DNA from: Schinkia azotoformans LMG 9581 | GTDB taxonomy: Bacteria > Bacillota > Bacilli > Bacillales > Bacillaceae_J | DNA length: 64,000 nt | Assembly (NCBI RefSeq): GCF_000307855.1 | Contig: NZ_AJLR01000111.1 | Location: forward strand, 1 to 64,000 | Direction: 5' to 3' | Part shown: piece after piece, positions 20,069 to 29,382 of the stretch | Position numbering within the stretch: the first letter of the stretch is position 1 | How the letters are laid out: each line of letters starts with the position of its first letter | Program-made: the position numbers and the translations under genes | The notes under the pieces: generated by a model | Seen by the model: the letters and a program-made list of their open reading frames with translations, nothing else | Told to the model about the DNA's origin: nothing | The model's database searches: none

Positions 20069-21627
20069 TTCAATTTAAATACATGGTTCTCTAATCGTAA
20101 TGTTTTATGAATAACATTCCATAATTTCCAAATATGATTTTCTTTAAATGTGTCAATGTTATTTAAAAGCATCCCAATATATTTTCTTCGCTGCTTACCT
20201 GTTTTTGTTTTTTTCTCGGATACTTCCATTGTCCCGAGAGTTTTAACTAAATGCGGTTTCACAACGTTTTGTATTTGTTTTAATACTTCTTTTGGAAGTT
20301 TTTCTTCAAAATAAAGACCTCTTCTTCCAATCACGAAAGAAGCTGCTTCATGAACAGATAATCCGTACATTTTGGTGTATTTAAAACGTCCGATCACAGA
20401 TGTATAAGCTGGATTGACCATTTTAATTTTAAATCCAAACTTTACTCCTCTTAAAATTAACGCTTTTTGCATTTTGGTTTTCGCAAAAGAATGAGTTAAT
20501 CGATTAACTCGACGATTTGTATCATGATCCTGTTTTATTTTTATATCTTCTAAAACGAAAGCACCGACATTCCAAGAAAGAAGGTAATCCATTATTTCTT
20601 TTGCCAATTCGCCTGCAATATTTGTCCTGCGGTTACTTTTCACATATTCCATTTCGTGACAGTAAAAGGTTTTACTTTCAAGTAAATTCCCTTGTTTTGT
20701 CAAAATAGAAACAGCAATTTTATCAATGTTCACATCAATTCCTGCCACAATATCAGAGGTTATCTTTTCGTCCCATTTCAACATTGAACCTAAAGTGTTG
20801 ATATCGTGTGTAATATGCACGTACACCTTTTTATTCTTACGTTTTAATTCAATAGAATACACATTGTATTCTTCGATGGATTTTCCATTAGGAGTAGCCC
20901 CTGCTATATTCGGCATCACAACATTGACGATTTCATCGAAATACTTATCAGGTATATTCAATTTAAATAGTAATCTTGGGCTATGTTTGCCTTCTTTTGC
21001 TAGAAGTGGATTCGCGACTTCAAGATAAAATTGATGATCTGTTTCGTTCCAAACGATACGTGTATTCAAATTTCCCTTTTTGGATTTATCTCCACGAGAA
21101 TAAAGGGTATTAGAACGAATTTCCTTCCATTTCTCTTTCGAAATTTTGTTTTCCATTCGGTCAAAAAAGTTACGTTTTCCACCGAAAATGACGGTTGGAA
21201 TTGAATTGTGTTCTTGATGTTTAAGCAGTTCCTTTTCCTTTTCTTTTAGTTTTTCTAATCTGGAATGTAAACCTTTTAGACAAACCGCTAACGAAACCTT
21301 TTTAGGTTTTAGTTTTCCTGACATATAAAGATCCAATTTCTTTTCAGTCTTTTTAATTTTAGCTTGAATACCTTCGATACGTGAGGGCAGTAGTTCCTTT
21401 TGGCTTGTAATAATAGCCTGCGCTTGTAACACAGCATCTTCAGCAAAGCGTTTATTTAATTTGAATTGTGCATTGACCTGTTTAATTAATTCATCGGCTT
21501 TCTTCCCATCAAGAAGTCGGTTAAACGAAAAACGAATGGCGGAAGAAAACACAGCCATTAAATTAAATAACTCTTTTTCATCAGCCTTATTTTCAATGAA
21601 TAATAGACCTGTGCGAGTCACTTTCAT
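20059..21627 (-). CDS. tnpB: IS605 OrfB / TnpB-family RNA-guided nuclease-like protein
   Basis: 522-residue TnpB relative, longer than the usual 370-420. The N-terminal half has a lysine-rich coiled coil (about 80-140). RuvC-I is VAGIDVNIDKIAVSIL with Asp near 298 and RuvC-II is AFVLEDIKIK with Glu near 360. At the RuvC-III place the sequence is NPAYTSVIG...GLSVHEAAS (405-430): there are no CxxC zinc pairs and no DxNAA aspartate, the nearest acid being Glu 427. ATG 21627 follows AGAGG. No tnpA partner is nearby. It lies between the hisS T-box leader and hisS, on the same strand. Confidence 0.88.
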   Translation of the reverse strand: MKVTRTGLLFIENKADEKELFNLMAVFSSAIRFSFNRLLDGKKADELIKQVNAQFKLNKRFAEDAVLQAQAIITSQKELLPSRIEGIQAKIKKTEKKLDLYMSGKLKPKKVSLAVCLKGLHSRLEKLKEKEKELLKHQEHNSIPTVIFGGKRNFFDRMENKISKEKWKEIRSNTLYSRGDKSKKGNLNTRIVWNETDHQFYLEVANPLLAKEGKHSPRLLFKLNIPDKYFDEIVNVVMPNIAGATPNGKSIEEYNVYSIELKRKNKKVYVHITHDINTLGSMLKWDEKITSDIVAGIDVNIDKIAVSILTKQGNLLESKTFYCHEMEYVKSNRRTNIAGELAKEIMDYLLSWNVGAFVLEDIKIKQDHDTNRRVNRLTHSFAKTKMQKALILRGVKFGFKIKMVNPAYTSVIGRFKYTKMYGLSVHEAASFVIGRRGLYFEEKLPKEVLKQIQNVVKPHLVKTLGTMEVSEKKTKTGKQRRKYIGMLLNNIDTFKENHIWKLWNVIHKTLRLENHVFKLKEV

Positions 21628-21795
21628 TTTTATCAACCTCTGTTATTATGATATAGATAATTATATCATAAATAGAAACAAACGTTCCTTGGAAAAGTAT
21701 ATTTTTGGAAGTATTTTAGAGGTTTATATAGTTTTGTGTATTTTTTTTGAAACTGTTTTAGCCTCCCGAACAATAAAATTTGAATTCGAAAAATT

Positions 21796-21870
21796 AGAAA
21801 GACACGATTTGCCGCCCACAATGGCGGAAGTACCTAAAGGTATGACCTGAAGGCCCTTGATGTCCTTTCT
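21796..21870 (-). other. Cloverleaf-like folded segment upstream of tnpB
   Basis: Ends pair (AGAAAGACA with TGTCCTTTCT, one bulge). Inside are the hairpins CCGCC/GGCGG (21812-21827) and TACCT/AGGTA (21831-21842). The remainder of 21628-21905 is AT-rich with no gene. Likely the left end of the TnpB element; it could also be transcribed as part of the leader. It lacks a tRNA T-loop and acceptor pattern. Confidence 0.55.
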
Positions 21871-21905
21871 ATACTGATTACCAATAAAATTTTAAACTTT
21901 ATATC

Positions 21906-22237
21906 AGTACAAAAAAACCCCCACCCCTACATTAAATGTAGGGACGAGAGTTTACCCGTGGTGCCACCCTAGTTGAAAAGCAAAAAAATTAAATCCATAT
22001 GCTTTTCCACTTTGTTCAGATAACGCCTGACACGTCCAGCTCCTACTATAGTTTATTTCAGAGTGGAACCTCTTGAGTGTTCTTCATTAAGTCATCATAG
22101 AGAAATGCTTTCAGCCTATGGCATTTCCTCTCTATCCATGTGTAATCCTAATTACTTTTCTCCGTTATAGGTTCAAAAAATTTAAATATGTAGTATCGAT
22201 TTTTTTCGATAATATTTTCGCATTAATTACAATCTTA
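21906..22237 (-). promoter_or_regulatory. T-box riboswitch leader of hisS-aspS (now upstream of tnpB)
   Basis: Minus strand: T-box core AGGGTGGCACCACG at 21957-21970. The terminator follows at 21908-21953 (CTCTCGTCCCTACATT with AATGTAGGGGTGGGGG, then seven T). Upstream hairpins include GGAAATGCC..GGCTGAAAGCATTTCTC and a CAC triplet near 22141 that would fit a histidine specifier. It would normally control hisS-aspS by uncharged tRNA-His. Here tnpB is the first gene after it. Confidence 0.93.
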
Positions 22238-22261
22238 TTGGATGAATAGCAGTCTTGTCAA
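22232..22261 (-). promoter_or_regulatory. Sigma-A promoter of the hisS T-box leader
   Basis: Minus strand: -35 TTGACA at 22256-22261, an 18-base spacer, -10 TAAGAT at 22232-22237. It nearly overlaps the stop codon of the small HTH gene. Confidence 0.8.
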
Positions 22262-22263
22262 GA

Positions 22264-22443
22264 TTAATTTCTTTCAAGCCGCTTTTTCAAATCTTTAACT
22301 GTTCGCAGCGTTACTCCAAATTCTTGGGCAATTTCCATACTCGTTCCAGATTGTTCTTTTTGCATAAAATCATGAAAATCAACACCAAATAATTGATTTG
22401 CCGGATTCCCTGTCAGTTCTCCTTTTGCGCTATATCGCACCAT
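22264..22443 (-). CDS. Small helix-turn-helix-like protein
   Basis: 59 residues. The C-terminal half MEIAQEFGVTLRTVKDLKKRL looks like a helix-turn-helix, as in sigma-70 region 4 or resolvase-like HTH proteins. I do not recognise a named family; B. subtilis has a small gene (yrzK) in this area, but identity is not established. I chose ATG 22443 with AAGGGA seven bases before; a longer GTG start is possible. Its upstream region carries an 11-bp inverted repeat (22469-22518) that could be an operator. Confidence 0.65.
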   Translation of the reverse strand: MVRYSAKGELTGNPANQLFGVDFHDFMQKEQSGTSMEIAQEFGVTLRTVKDLKKRLERN

Positions 22444-22468
22444 CTTCATTCCCTTCATTGACACGTCT

Positions 22469-22518
22469 AATTATTTAGTTAGTCTTGTAATATCTTGCCC
22501 ACAATTTACTAAATAATT
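22469..22518. promoter_or_regulatory. Inverted repeat upstream of the small HTH gene
   Basis: AATTATTTAGT at 22469-22479 and ACTAAATAATT at 22508-22518 are perfect 11-bp arms 28 bases apart. They lie between dtd and the HTH gene, in the region where its promoter would be. Operator function is inferred only from placement. Confidence 0.45.
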
Positions 22519-22561
22519 ACTTGTGAAGGAAAATTTGATTTAGCGACTTATTTACTCTAAT

Positions 22562-23002
22562 TTATTTACCTTCAAGGATGATCGTAACAGGTCCGTCATT
22601 GATTAAGGAAACATCCATCATTGCGCCAAATATCCCTGTTTCAACTTGGACACCTTTTGACTTCAAGCGTTCATTAAATTTTTCATAAAGCTCATTCGCA
22701 TACTCCGGCTTAGCGGCTTCCATAAAGTTAGGTCTTCTTCCTTTACGACAATCCCCATATAAAGTAAACTGCGAGATTGACAAAATAGCTCCACCAACAT
22801 CGAGCAATGATAAATTCATTTTATCCTCTTCATCTTCAAAAATTCTAAGGTTCACTATCCTTTCAGCTATATAATTAACATCTTCAATTGTATCTGAATG
22901 AGTTATGCCAACTAAAAGTACCAAACCTTTCTCGATTTTCCCGACAATTTCTCCATTCACTTGAACACTTGCTTGTTTGCTTCTCTGAATAACAACTCTC
23001 AT
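22562..23002 (-). CDS. dtd: D-aminoacyl-tRNA deacylase
   Basis: 146-residue homodimeric enzyme that hydrolyses D-aminoacyl-tRNAs and mischarged Gly-tRNA. It begins [18 protein letters not shown] and carries the signature SQFTLYGD near residue 78 and the C-terminal GxNGPVT-type segment as [12 protein letters not shown]. The second motif has ND in place of the usual NSGPVT. I chose ATG 23002 since Dtd proteins are about 147 residues; AAGGAG stands 12 bases before. It lies just after relA, separated by a terminator-like hairpin. Confidence 0.94.
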   Translation of the reverse strand: MRVVIQRSKQASVQVNGEIVGKIEKGLVLLVGITHSDTIEDVNYIAERIVNLRIFEDEEDKMNLSLLDVGGAILSISQFTLYGDCRKGRRPNFMEAAKPEYANELYEKFNERLKSKGVQVETGIFGAMMDVSLINDGPVTIILEGK

Positions 23003-23024
23003 TGTGGTAGACAACTCCTTATGT

Positions 23025-23057
23025 AAAAAGGCGGCCATTCAGTTAGCGGCCGCCTTA
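23025..23057. terminator. Strong hairpin between relA and dtd
   Basis: AAGGCGGCC/GGCCGCCTT stem with T runs on both strands. On the minus strand it follows relA directly and precedes the dtd ribosome site, so it would reduce or end read-through into dtd. Confidence 0.8.
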
Positions 23058-23070
23058 CGTTTTTTATTTC

Positions 23071-25272
23071 CTACTGCATAATTCTCCGTACAGAATAAAT
23101 ATCAGGGATTGATTTTATTCGATCAGCAATTTTTTGTAAATGATTTACGTTTTGAATTGGAATCGAAATATCGATTGTAACGATTTTATTTCGGTCCGTT
23201 CGACCTGATACTGCCGTAATATTTGTTTTTGCCTCATTTATTGCTTGAAGCACTTCATTTAAAAGACCGCGGCGGTCAAAACCGGTGATTTCAATATCGA
23301 CATTGTACATTTTACCGCCCTCACCACCGCCCTCCCATTCTACTTCAAGGAGCCTTTCCTTCGCTTCCTCAGTATGAATATTCGGACAGTCAGTGCGGTG
23401 CACAGATACACCCCGCCCTTTTGTAATGAATCCTAAGATTTCATCCCCAGGTACAGGATTACAGCATTTTGATAATCTTACTAATAGATTATCAACGCCT
23501 TTTACAACGACACCTGTATCTTTTTTCTTCTTATGTGGTATACTTTTTACCTCGGAAACAGCTTTTAACAGCGATTCCTCAAGCTGAACCTGATCTTTTC
23601 TACGGCGAAGCTTTTCTGTTAATCTTGTTGCTATTTGGGCAGCGGTAATTCCGTTATAACCAACCGCAGCATACATATCTTCTTCGTTGGTAAAATTAAA
23701 TTTTTCAGCAACGCGGTTCAGGTTTTCCGCTGTTAATACTTCTTTCAGTTCAAAGTCATGTTTTAAAATTTCTTTTTCAACTAACTCTTTCCCTTTGACA
23801 ACATTTTCCTCACGACGTTGTTTCTTGAAAAACTGCCTAATTTTATTTTTAGCCTGTGAGGTTTGGCAGATCTTAATCCAGTCCTGGGAAGGTCCAAATG
23901 ATTGCTTTGATGTTAAAATCTCAATGATATCACCCGTTTTTAACACATGGTCGAGCGGTACCATCTTCCCGTTCACTTTCGAACCAATCGTTTTGTTTCC
24001 AATCTCCGTGTGAATTCGGTAAGCAAAATCAATTGGGTTAGAGCCCCTAGGTAATTCATAAACATCGCCTTTAGGGGTAAACACAAACACCATATCCGAA
24101 AACAAATCAATTTTTAATGATTCCATAAATTCTTCTGCATCGTTTGTATCTTGCTGCCATTCAAGAATTTCACGGAACCACGTCATCTTCTCTTGGAGAT
24201 TCTCTCGGTTTTGTGTAATTTGCTTCCCTTCTTTATAAGCCCAGTGGGCTGCAATCCCGTATTCAGCGATTTGGTGCATTTCAGTTGTTCGGATTTGAAC
24301 TTCTAATGGGTCGCCTTTGGGACCTATGACTGTCGTATGCAAGGATTGATACATATTAGCCTTTGGCATCGCAATATAATCCTTAAACCTACCTGGCATT
24401 GGTTTCCAGCACGTATGAATAACACCGAGAACGGCATAACAGTCTTTAATGCTTTCAACTAAAACCCGAACTGCCAACAAATCATAAATTTCGTTAAATT
24501 GTTTATTTTGAAGGACCATTTTCCGATAAATGCTATAGATATGTTTCGGACGACCGGAAATATCGGCCTTCAAATGAACCTCATCCAACCGCTTGCGAAT
24601 TTCATCGATAACTTCATGGACCTGGTTTTCGCGTTCTGCACGTTTATTTTTCATCAAATTCACGATTCGATAATATTGCTGTGGATTCAAGTACCTTAAT
24701 GCAGTATCTTCAAGTTCCCATTTGATTGTTGAAATACCAAGTCGATGGGCAAGGGGTGCAAATATCTCAAGCGTTTCATTTGATATACGCCTTTGCTTTT
24801 CTGGAGGCAAATGCTTCAATGTTCTCATATTATGGAGACGGTCTGCAAGCTTAATTAGGATGACCCGTATATCTTGAGCCATTGCGATGAACATTTTGCG
24901 ATGGTTTTCGGCTTGCTGTGCTTCTTTGGATTTATACTTAATCTTACCAAGCTTTGTAACACCATCAACTAACATCGCAACTTCTTTATTGAATGCAACT
25001 TCCAAATCCTTTAAAGTTACCTCTGTATCTTCAACAACATCATGAAGAAACCCTGCAGCAACTGCAACAGGGTCCATTTCAAGCTCCGCTAAAATCCCGG
25101 CAACTTGAATAGGGTGTATAATATAGGGTTCTCCCGATTTCCGATATTGTTCACTGTGGGCAGCTTCTGCATATTTATAGGCAGCTTCAACAAACGCTAC
25201 ATCTTCCTTTGGCAAATAGCGTCCTGCAAGGTCTAATACTTGTTCTATTGTAAGTACTTGTTCGTTAGCCAT
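23071..25272 (-). CDS. relA: Bifunctional (p)ppGpp synthetase/hydrolase Rel
   Basis: 733-residue stringent response enzyme. The N-terminal HD hydrolase domain has HPIQVAGILAELEMDPVAVAAGFLHDVVEDT with the HD pair. The synthetase domain follows (RLHNMRTLKHL, then GRPKHIYSIYRKM and ADLLAVRVLV-like). The TGS domain begins VFVFTPKGDVYELPRG near 395 and the ACT domain is at the C terminus (GLLNEVLQAINEAKTNI). ATG 25272 lies seven bases after AGGTGAT; the longer reading starts at a GTG within that site. apt lies upstream, as in B. subtilis. Confidence 0.97.
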   Translation of the reverse strand: MANEQVLTIEQVLDLAGRYLPKEDVAFVEAAYKYAEAAHSEQYRKSGEPYIIHPIQVAGILAELEMDPVAVAAGFLHDVVEDTEVTLKDLEVAFNKEVAMLVDGVTKLGKIKYKSKEAQQAENHRKMFIAMAQDIRVILIKLADRLHNMRTLKHLPPEKQRRISNETLEIFAPLAHRLGISTIKWELEDTALRYLNPQQYYRIVNLMKNKRAERENQVHEVIDEIRKRLDEVHLKADISGRPKHIYSIYRKMVLQNKQFNEIYDLLAVRVLVESIKDCYAVLGVIHTCWKPMPGRFKDYIAMPKANMYQSLHTTVIGPKGDPLEVQIRTTEMHQIAEYGIAAHWAYKEGKQITQNRENLQEKMTWFREILEWQQDTNDAEEFMESLKIDLFSDMVFVFTPKGDVYELPRGSNPIDFAYRIHTEIGNKTIGSKVNGKMVPLDHVLKTGDIIEILTSKQSFGPSQDWIKICQTSQAKNKIRQFFKKQRREENVVKGKELVEKEILKHDFELKEVLTAENLNRVAEKFNFTNEEDMYAAVGYNGITAAQIATRLTEKLRRRKDQVQLEESLLKAVSEVKSIPHKKKKDTGVVVKGVDNLLVRLSKCCNPVPGDEILGFITKGRGVSVHRTDCPNIHTEEAKERLLEVEWEGGGEGGKMYNVDIEITGFDRRGLLNEVLQAINEAKTNITAVSGRTDRNKIVTIDISIPIQNVNHLQKIADRIKSIPDIYSVRRIMQ

Positions 25273-25311
25273 AAAATCGATCACCTAATATTCTATCCGA
25301 ATAGAAAAATT

Positions 25312-25341
25312 CCTTATTTAATCTATTATCTTTAAATAAGG
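25312..25341 (-). promoter_or_regulatory. Leader hairpin before relA
   Basis: CCTTATTTAA/TTAAATAAGG form a perfect 10-bp stem with a 10-base loop, followed on the minus strand by AATTTTTCT. It stands 40 bases upstream of the relA start and could be a weak attenuator or an operator. Confidence 0.45.
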
Positions 25342-25376
25342 CCGTAATGTAAAGTGATTTGATAAAAAATCAAAAA

Positions 25377-25406
25377 ACAAAGAGCACTCTGTGAGTACTC
25401 CTTGCG
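25377..25406 (-). terminator. Terminator after apt
   Basis: Minus-strand 10-bp stem AAGGAGTACT/AGTGCTCTTT (two G-U pairs) followed by GTTTTTTGATTTTTT. Confidence 0.8.
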
Positions 25407-25419
25407 AAAAAATAAATAA

Positions 25420-25932
25420 TTAATATTCCATTAAAGTTAAAACATCATACCCTTTAAGCTTAGAACGACCATCTAAATAAGTTAATTCAACTAAAAACGC
25501 TAAGCCAGCAACAACCCCGCCAAGCTGTTCTACTAATCGAATCGATGCATCCATCGTGCCACCGGTTGCCAACAAATCATCGACAATCAAGACTCTTTGT
25601 CCCGGTTTTATCGCATCTTTGTGCATTGTTAATATATCTTTTCCATATTCAAGTCCGTATTCAACGCGAATCACTTCTCTTGGAAGCTTCCCTTCCTTTC
25701 GAACTGGCGCAAAGCCAATTCCTAATGCATAGGCAACAGGGCAGCCAACAATAAATCCGCGAGCCTCTGGACCAACAATAACATCAATATCTTTATCTTT
25801 TGCATAGGCAACTATATCATCTACCGCACTTTTAAAGGCAGGACCATGATCCATCAATGGTGTAATATCTTTAAATTGAATTCCTTCTTTAGGCCAATCT
25901 GGTACTAATGCGATGTAATCTTTGTAGTTCAT
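25420..25932 (-). CDS. apt: Adenine phosphoribosyltransferase
   Basis: 170-residue purine salvage enzyme making AMP from adenine and PRPP. It carries [17 protein letters not shown] at the N terminus and the PRPP-binding [14 protein letters not shown] at about 120-133. Length and sequence are typical. The ATG follows GGAGG at ten bases and overlaps the recJ stop codon by four bases, so translation is likely coupled. A terminator follows. Confidence 0.97.
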   Translation of the reverse strand: MNYKDYIALVPDWPKEGIQFKDITPLMDHGPAFKSAVDDIVAYAKDKDIDVIVGPEARGFIVGCPVAYALGIGFAPVRKEGKLPREVIRVEYGLEYGKDILTMHKDAIKPGQRVLIVDDLLATGGTMDASIRLVEQLGGVVAGLAFLVELTYLDGRSKLKGYDVLTLMEY

Positions 25933-28295
25933 ATTACGACTTCCTCCTCTACTATACAGGACGTTTTAATCACTCTATCAAACCATTCCTTTAAAGATTG
26001 ATAAGAAGAGTATACTAGTTCTGCTTCCATCTTTAATAACTCTTGTTTTTGATTATAAGTTTTTGATGATTCAAAATCCCTTTTAGCTGGATTTTCGACA
26101 AGTGTAATCAGACCATTTTCTATTTTAGCAAATTCTAAATCAAAAAACACCTGTGTCATAAAATGAATCGTTTCTTTTGACCAACCTTTTTTCTTCGAAA
26201 GTGCATCTGCATATTTCTTAACATCAAATGGCTGTTGCTTTAATAAAAAAGCATAATACCATTTAAAATGATCTCGGGTAGGTAATGTACTAAAAAAATG
26301 CTCATCTTTATGGTCTAATACCGCATATATTCGTTCAGGCATTGCCTGCTGTAAAAGATCTTCCAATAATTTTGATTCATAAGGCAAATCTAATATGACA
26401 AGCGATTTACTATTATTTCTAATATGGTCGATCGAATTTAAATCCCGAACGAGAACAATTTGATGTTTCCAATCCTCTAATTGTAAGCGGGCAATTGTCT
26501 CTTCTCTAAATGCGATCATCGTTTCCTGTGTTCGATTAGAACTTTGCAGTTGTTTTTTTATTATTTCTTTTTTACCTCTAAAGTCAAATAACTGCCATTC
26601 CTCGACAGCTGCATCCTTTAGCATTAATTGCGGCTTTCTAAAGCCATTCCATTCGTTGATCGATAATTCACCGACTACTTTAACGGTTGACAATGGTGAG
26701 ATTTCATCAGCCAAGTATCCGTACCCAAATCCGATTGCATCCAAAACCTGTCCGTCTTTTTCAAAAATAACCTTCAAATGGTTCATTCCACTGCCAATTT
26801 TTCGAATTTGTTGTAAGGAAACTCCCTCTATACAAACAAGCGGTTTGGGATTGCCAACCCCAAATGGTGCTAATTGCAGCATTTCTTCAATCGTTGCAAC
26901 ACTCACGTCATCCAATGAACATCTTATATCGACGTTCATTAATGGGGTGAAGTCCTCTTCTGTTAATATCTCACTAGCTAAATGATTTAATCGGTTTCTT
27001 AGTATTTCAACATCTTCTAATTTTAATATCATTCCCGCTGCCATTGCATGGCCGCCAAAGTGCGGAAGAATATCACGGCATGTAGATAGATTTTCGAACA
27101 AATCAAATCCCTCAATACTTCTTGCCGATCCTTTGGCGACACCTTTCTCCCTATCAATGCTTAAAACGATTGCTGGTCGATAAAATTTTTCAACAAGCCT
27201 CGAAGCAACAATACCAATAACACCCGGATTCCAGCCTTCTTTCGCGATCACTAACACCTTGTTTTCTTCCAGAGGAAAATGTTTTTCAACCTCGGCGATT
27301 GCTGCTTCTGTGATCTCATTTACTAGTGTTTGGCGATCACGATTGATTTCATCTATTTCAGCCGCGATCATTTCAGCTTCTTCCTTAGAATCAGTCATTA
27401 ACAATTCGACTGCAGGATCAGCTGATCCTAGTCGTCCAACCGCATTAATCCTTGGTCCAATTGCAAAACCGATTGTTTCTTCATTAATTTCCTTGTCTTC
27501 CATTCCGGCTATTTTAAGAAGAGCTCGTAGTCCTGGATTGGTTGTATTCTGCATCGCTTTTAATCCCAAACTAGCAATTAAACGATTTTCATCTTTTAAC
27601 GGAACTAAGTCTGAAATCGTACCAATTACCGCAAATTCAAGCAAATGCTTCGGTAATTTCCCTAATAAAGCATGGGCTACTTTAAAGGCAACTCCAACCC
27701 CAGCGAGTTCACCAAAAGGGTAATGGCCGCCCGGTTTTCGCGGATGTATAATCGCAAATGCCTCCGGTAATTCTGGTGACACTTCATGGTGGTCAGTAAT
27801 AATTAAATCGATTCCTAACTCTTTTGCAATCTTTGCCGGGTGTATTGCAGAAATTCCCGTATCGACCGTAATGATTACAGTATAGCCTTCATTACCTGCC
27901 CATCTAAAAGCAGCCTCATTCGGGCCATACCCCTCTGTAAAACGATTAGGGATATAAAAATCTACCCTTGCTCCCTTTTCTTCTAATGCTCGAACCATAA
28001 CCGTTGTACTTGATACTCCATCCGCATCATAGTCACCGTACACAAGAATCTTTTCATTGTTTTCAATTGCCGTTTCAATTCTTGCAATGGCAATATCCAT
28101 TGAATCCAGTAAAAACGGATCATGAAAGTTCGCTGCATCTTTATTTAAAAAATGATTGGCAGTTTCTGCTGTTACAATTCCTCTATTTACTAATAAATTT
28201 GCAACAAGAGGTGATATATTAAGTTCATTTGATAATGCTTCTGATAAAATTCGATCACAATCTTGTATGATCCAACGTGATTTTGACTGTAACAA
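25929..28295 (-). CDS. recJ: Single-stranded-DNA-specific exonuclease RecJ
   Basis: About 788 residues. 5'-3' ssDNA exonuclease of recombination and repair. The DHH phosphoesterase core has [20 protein letters not shown] near 80, [10 protein letters not shown] near 160 and [11 protein letters not shown] near 235. The DHHA1 segment [11 protein letters not shown] is near 415, followed by an OB domain and the extra C-terminal domain found in Bacillus RecJ. I chose TTG 28295, eight bases after AAGGAG, giving MLQSKSRW; a GTG three codons upstream is inside the ribosome site. Confidence 0.95.
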   Translation of the reverse strand: MLQSKSRWIIQDCDRILSEALSNELNISPLVANLLVNRGIVTAETANHFLNKDAANFHDPFLLDSMDIAIARIETAIENNEKILVYGDYDADGVSSTTVMVRALEEKGARVDFYIPNRFTEGYGPNEAAFRWAGNEGYTVIITVDTGISAIHPAKIAKELGIDLIITDHHEVSPELPEAFAIIHPRKPGGHYPFGELAGVGVAFKVAHALLGKLPKHLLEFAVIGTISDLVPLKDENRLIASLGLKAMQNTTNPGLRALLKIAGMEDKEINEETIGFAIGPRINAVGRLGSADPAVELLMTDSKEEAEMIAAEIDEINRDRQTLVNEITEAAIAEVEKHFPLEENKVLVIAKEGWNPGVIGIVASRLVEKFYRPAIVLSIDREKGVAKGSARSIEGFDLFENLSTCRDILPHFGGHAMAAGMILKLEDVEILRNRLNHLASEILTEEDFTPLMNVDIRCSLDDVSVATIEEMLQLAPFGVGNPKPLVCIEGVSLQQIRKIGSGMNHLKVIFEKDGQVLDAIGFGYGYLADEISPLSTVKVVGELSINEWNGFRKPQLMLKDAAVEEWQLFDFRGKKEIIKKQLQSSNRTQETMIAFREETIARLQLEDWKHQIVLVRDLNSIDHIRNNSKSLVILDLPYESKLLEDLLQQAMPERIYAVLDHKDEHFFSTLPTRDHFKWYYAFLLKQQPFDVKKYADALSKKKGWSKETIHFMTQVFFDLEFAKIENGLITLVENPAKRDFESSKTYNQKQELLKMEAELVYSSYQSLKEWFDRVIKTSCIVEEEVVI

Positions 28296-28375
28296 AAATA
28301 CCACTCCTTAACCTGTTAATTATACAAAAAAGGTAAAGTAGTGGCAAATGGATATATTATTAAACCTCCAATCGA

Positions 28376-29269
28376 TTATTCTGGTGCATAGGGGTTGATA
28401 TGCACAAAAACATTATAAACATTATTCAACTTCAGCAACTGTTCTTTAACCTTTTTCCCGACCCGATGACCTTCTTCAACAGTTATAAACGGATCTACGG
28501 CGATCTTAATATCAACGATGACATAATGTCCATGTTCCCTTGCAAAAAGCTCGTTGATCCTTTTAACATCAGGAACCGTTTCAACCGTTTTTCGCAGTTC
28601 TTCCGTTTCATCCTCCTGTAAAACACGGTCCATCGTGTTTACAATTGATTCCGACCCAACCGTCCATGCCATTTTTAAAATTAATAAACATACTAATACC
28701 CCGGCCAACGGATCTGCATACTTGAGCCAAGGAACATTGAATCTTTCCCCTACTAACGCACTTCCAATTCCAATAAGGGCTGCAAGCGAGGAAAAAACGT
28801 CAGTACGGTGGTCATAGGCACTGACAATGATTGCATCACTTTTAACTTTTTTACCAATTCGAAATGTATATCGAAATAACATTTCTTTAATAAGGATTGA
28901 AATCAAGGCGCCATATACTGCTAACATATTCGGAGCAGATATTGGGTGGAAAAATGCTTCAATTGACCCTTTTCCCATTTCAACTCCAACTATAAAAAGC
29001 AATACAGCAACAATGATCGCTGCAATCGATTCTGCCTTCCCGTGACCGTAAGGGTGTTCTTTATCGGGTGGTTGTTTGGCAGCCCTTAACCCTACAAATA
29101 CCGCAATCGAACCTAAAACATCCGATGCCGAATTGGCTGCATCCGCGACAAGGGCACGGCTGTTTCCCATTACTCCAAGGATCCCTTTTACAATGGCTAA
29201 CACGACATTCCCAATTGCCCCAACGACAGCTGCACGTTCCGCCTGTCGAAATCTTTCGTTTGTTTCCAC
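28376..29269 (-). CDS. Cation diffusion facilitator family exporter
   Basis: 297-residue CDF transporter with about six membrane helices and a C-terminal cytoplasmic domain (about 215-297, with REHGHYVIVDIKIAVDP). The transmembrane metal site residues are NSASD in helix 2 and DHRTD in helix 5. This N/D-xxx-D pattern points toward the manganese-type CDF group (like MneP/MneS) more than the zinc HxxxD type; specificity is inferred. Start is GTG after GAGGTGAT. It lies between recJ and secDF on the same strand. Confidence 0.87.
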   Translation of the reverse strand: METNERFRQAERAAVVGAIGNVVLAIVKGILGVMGNSRALVADAANSASDVLGSIAVFVGLRAAKQPPDKEHPYGHGKAESIAAIIVAVLLFIVGVEMGKGSIEAFFHPISAPNMLAVYGALISILIKEMLFRYTFRIGKKVKSDAIIVSAYDHRTDVFSSLAALIGIGSALVGERFNVPWLKYADPLAGVLVCLLILKMAWTVGSESIVNTMDRVLQEDETEELRKTVETVPDVKRINELFAREHGHYVIVDIKIAVDPFITVEEGHRVGKKVKEQLLKLNNVYNVFVHINPYAPE

Positions 29270-29338
29270 ATCATCACCTCGGGAAAATCTATATGAGTAG
29301 ATTACCCTATTTAAGAGATAAAATTTCTTTGCAACTGG

Positions 29339-29372
29339 ACAAAAAAAAAATCGGCATTATGCCGATTTTTCT
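29339..29372 (-). terminator. Terminator after secDF
   Basis: Minus-strand stem AAAATCGGCAT/ATGCCGATTTT followed by ten T. Lies right after the secDF stop codon. Confidence 0.92.
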
Positions 29373-29382
29373 CTGTTTTCCC

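Larger units (their letters stand above)
19832..21900 (-). mobile_element. IS605/IS1341-type TnpB-only element (approximate limits)
   Basis: The unit spans tnpB, its structured 3' flank and a structured 5' flank, and interrupts the usual leader-to-hisS spacing. A cloverleaf-like fold at 21796-21870 may be the left-end structure. IS200/IS605 elements have no terminal inverted repeats or target duplication, so the exact ends cannot be set from this sequence alone. There is no TnpA gene, so it cannot move without help. Confidence 0.6.

Noticed and set aside
21461-21850. 129-residue plus-strand frame opposite the tnpB start
   Set aside because: Overlaps the start of tnpB in antisense, has no ribosome site and no recognisable domain.
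21796-21870. tRNA gene upstream of tnpB
   Set aside because: The fold looks like a cloverleaf, but there is no GTTCRA T-loop, no CCA or matching 7-bp acceptor stem and no anticodon loop of the right size.
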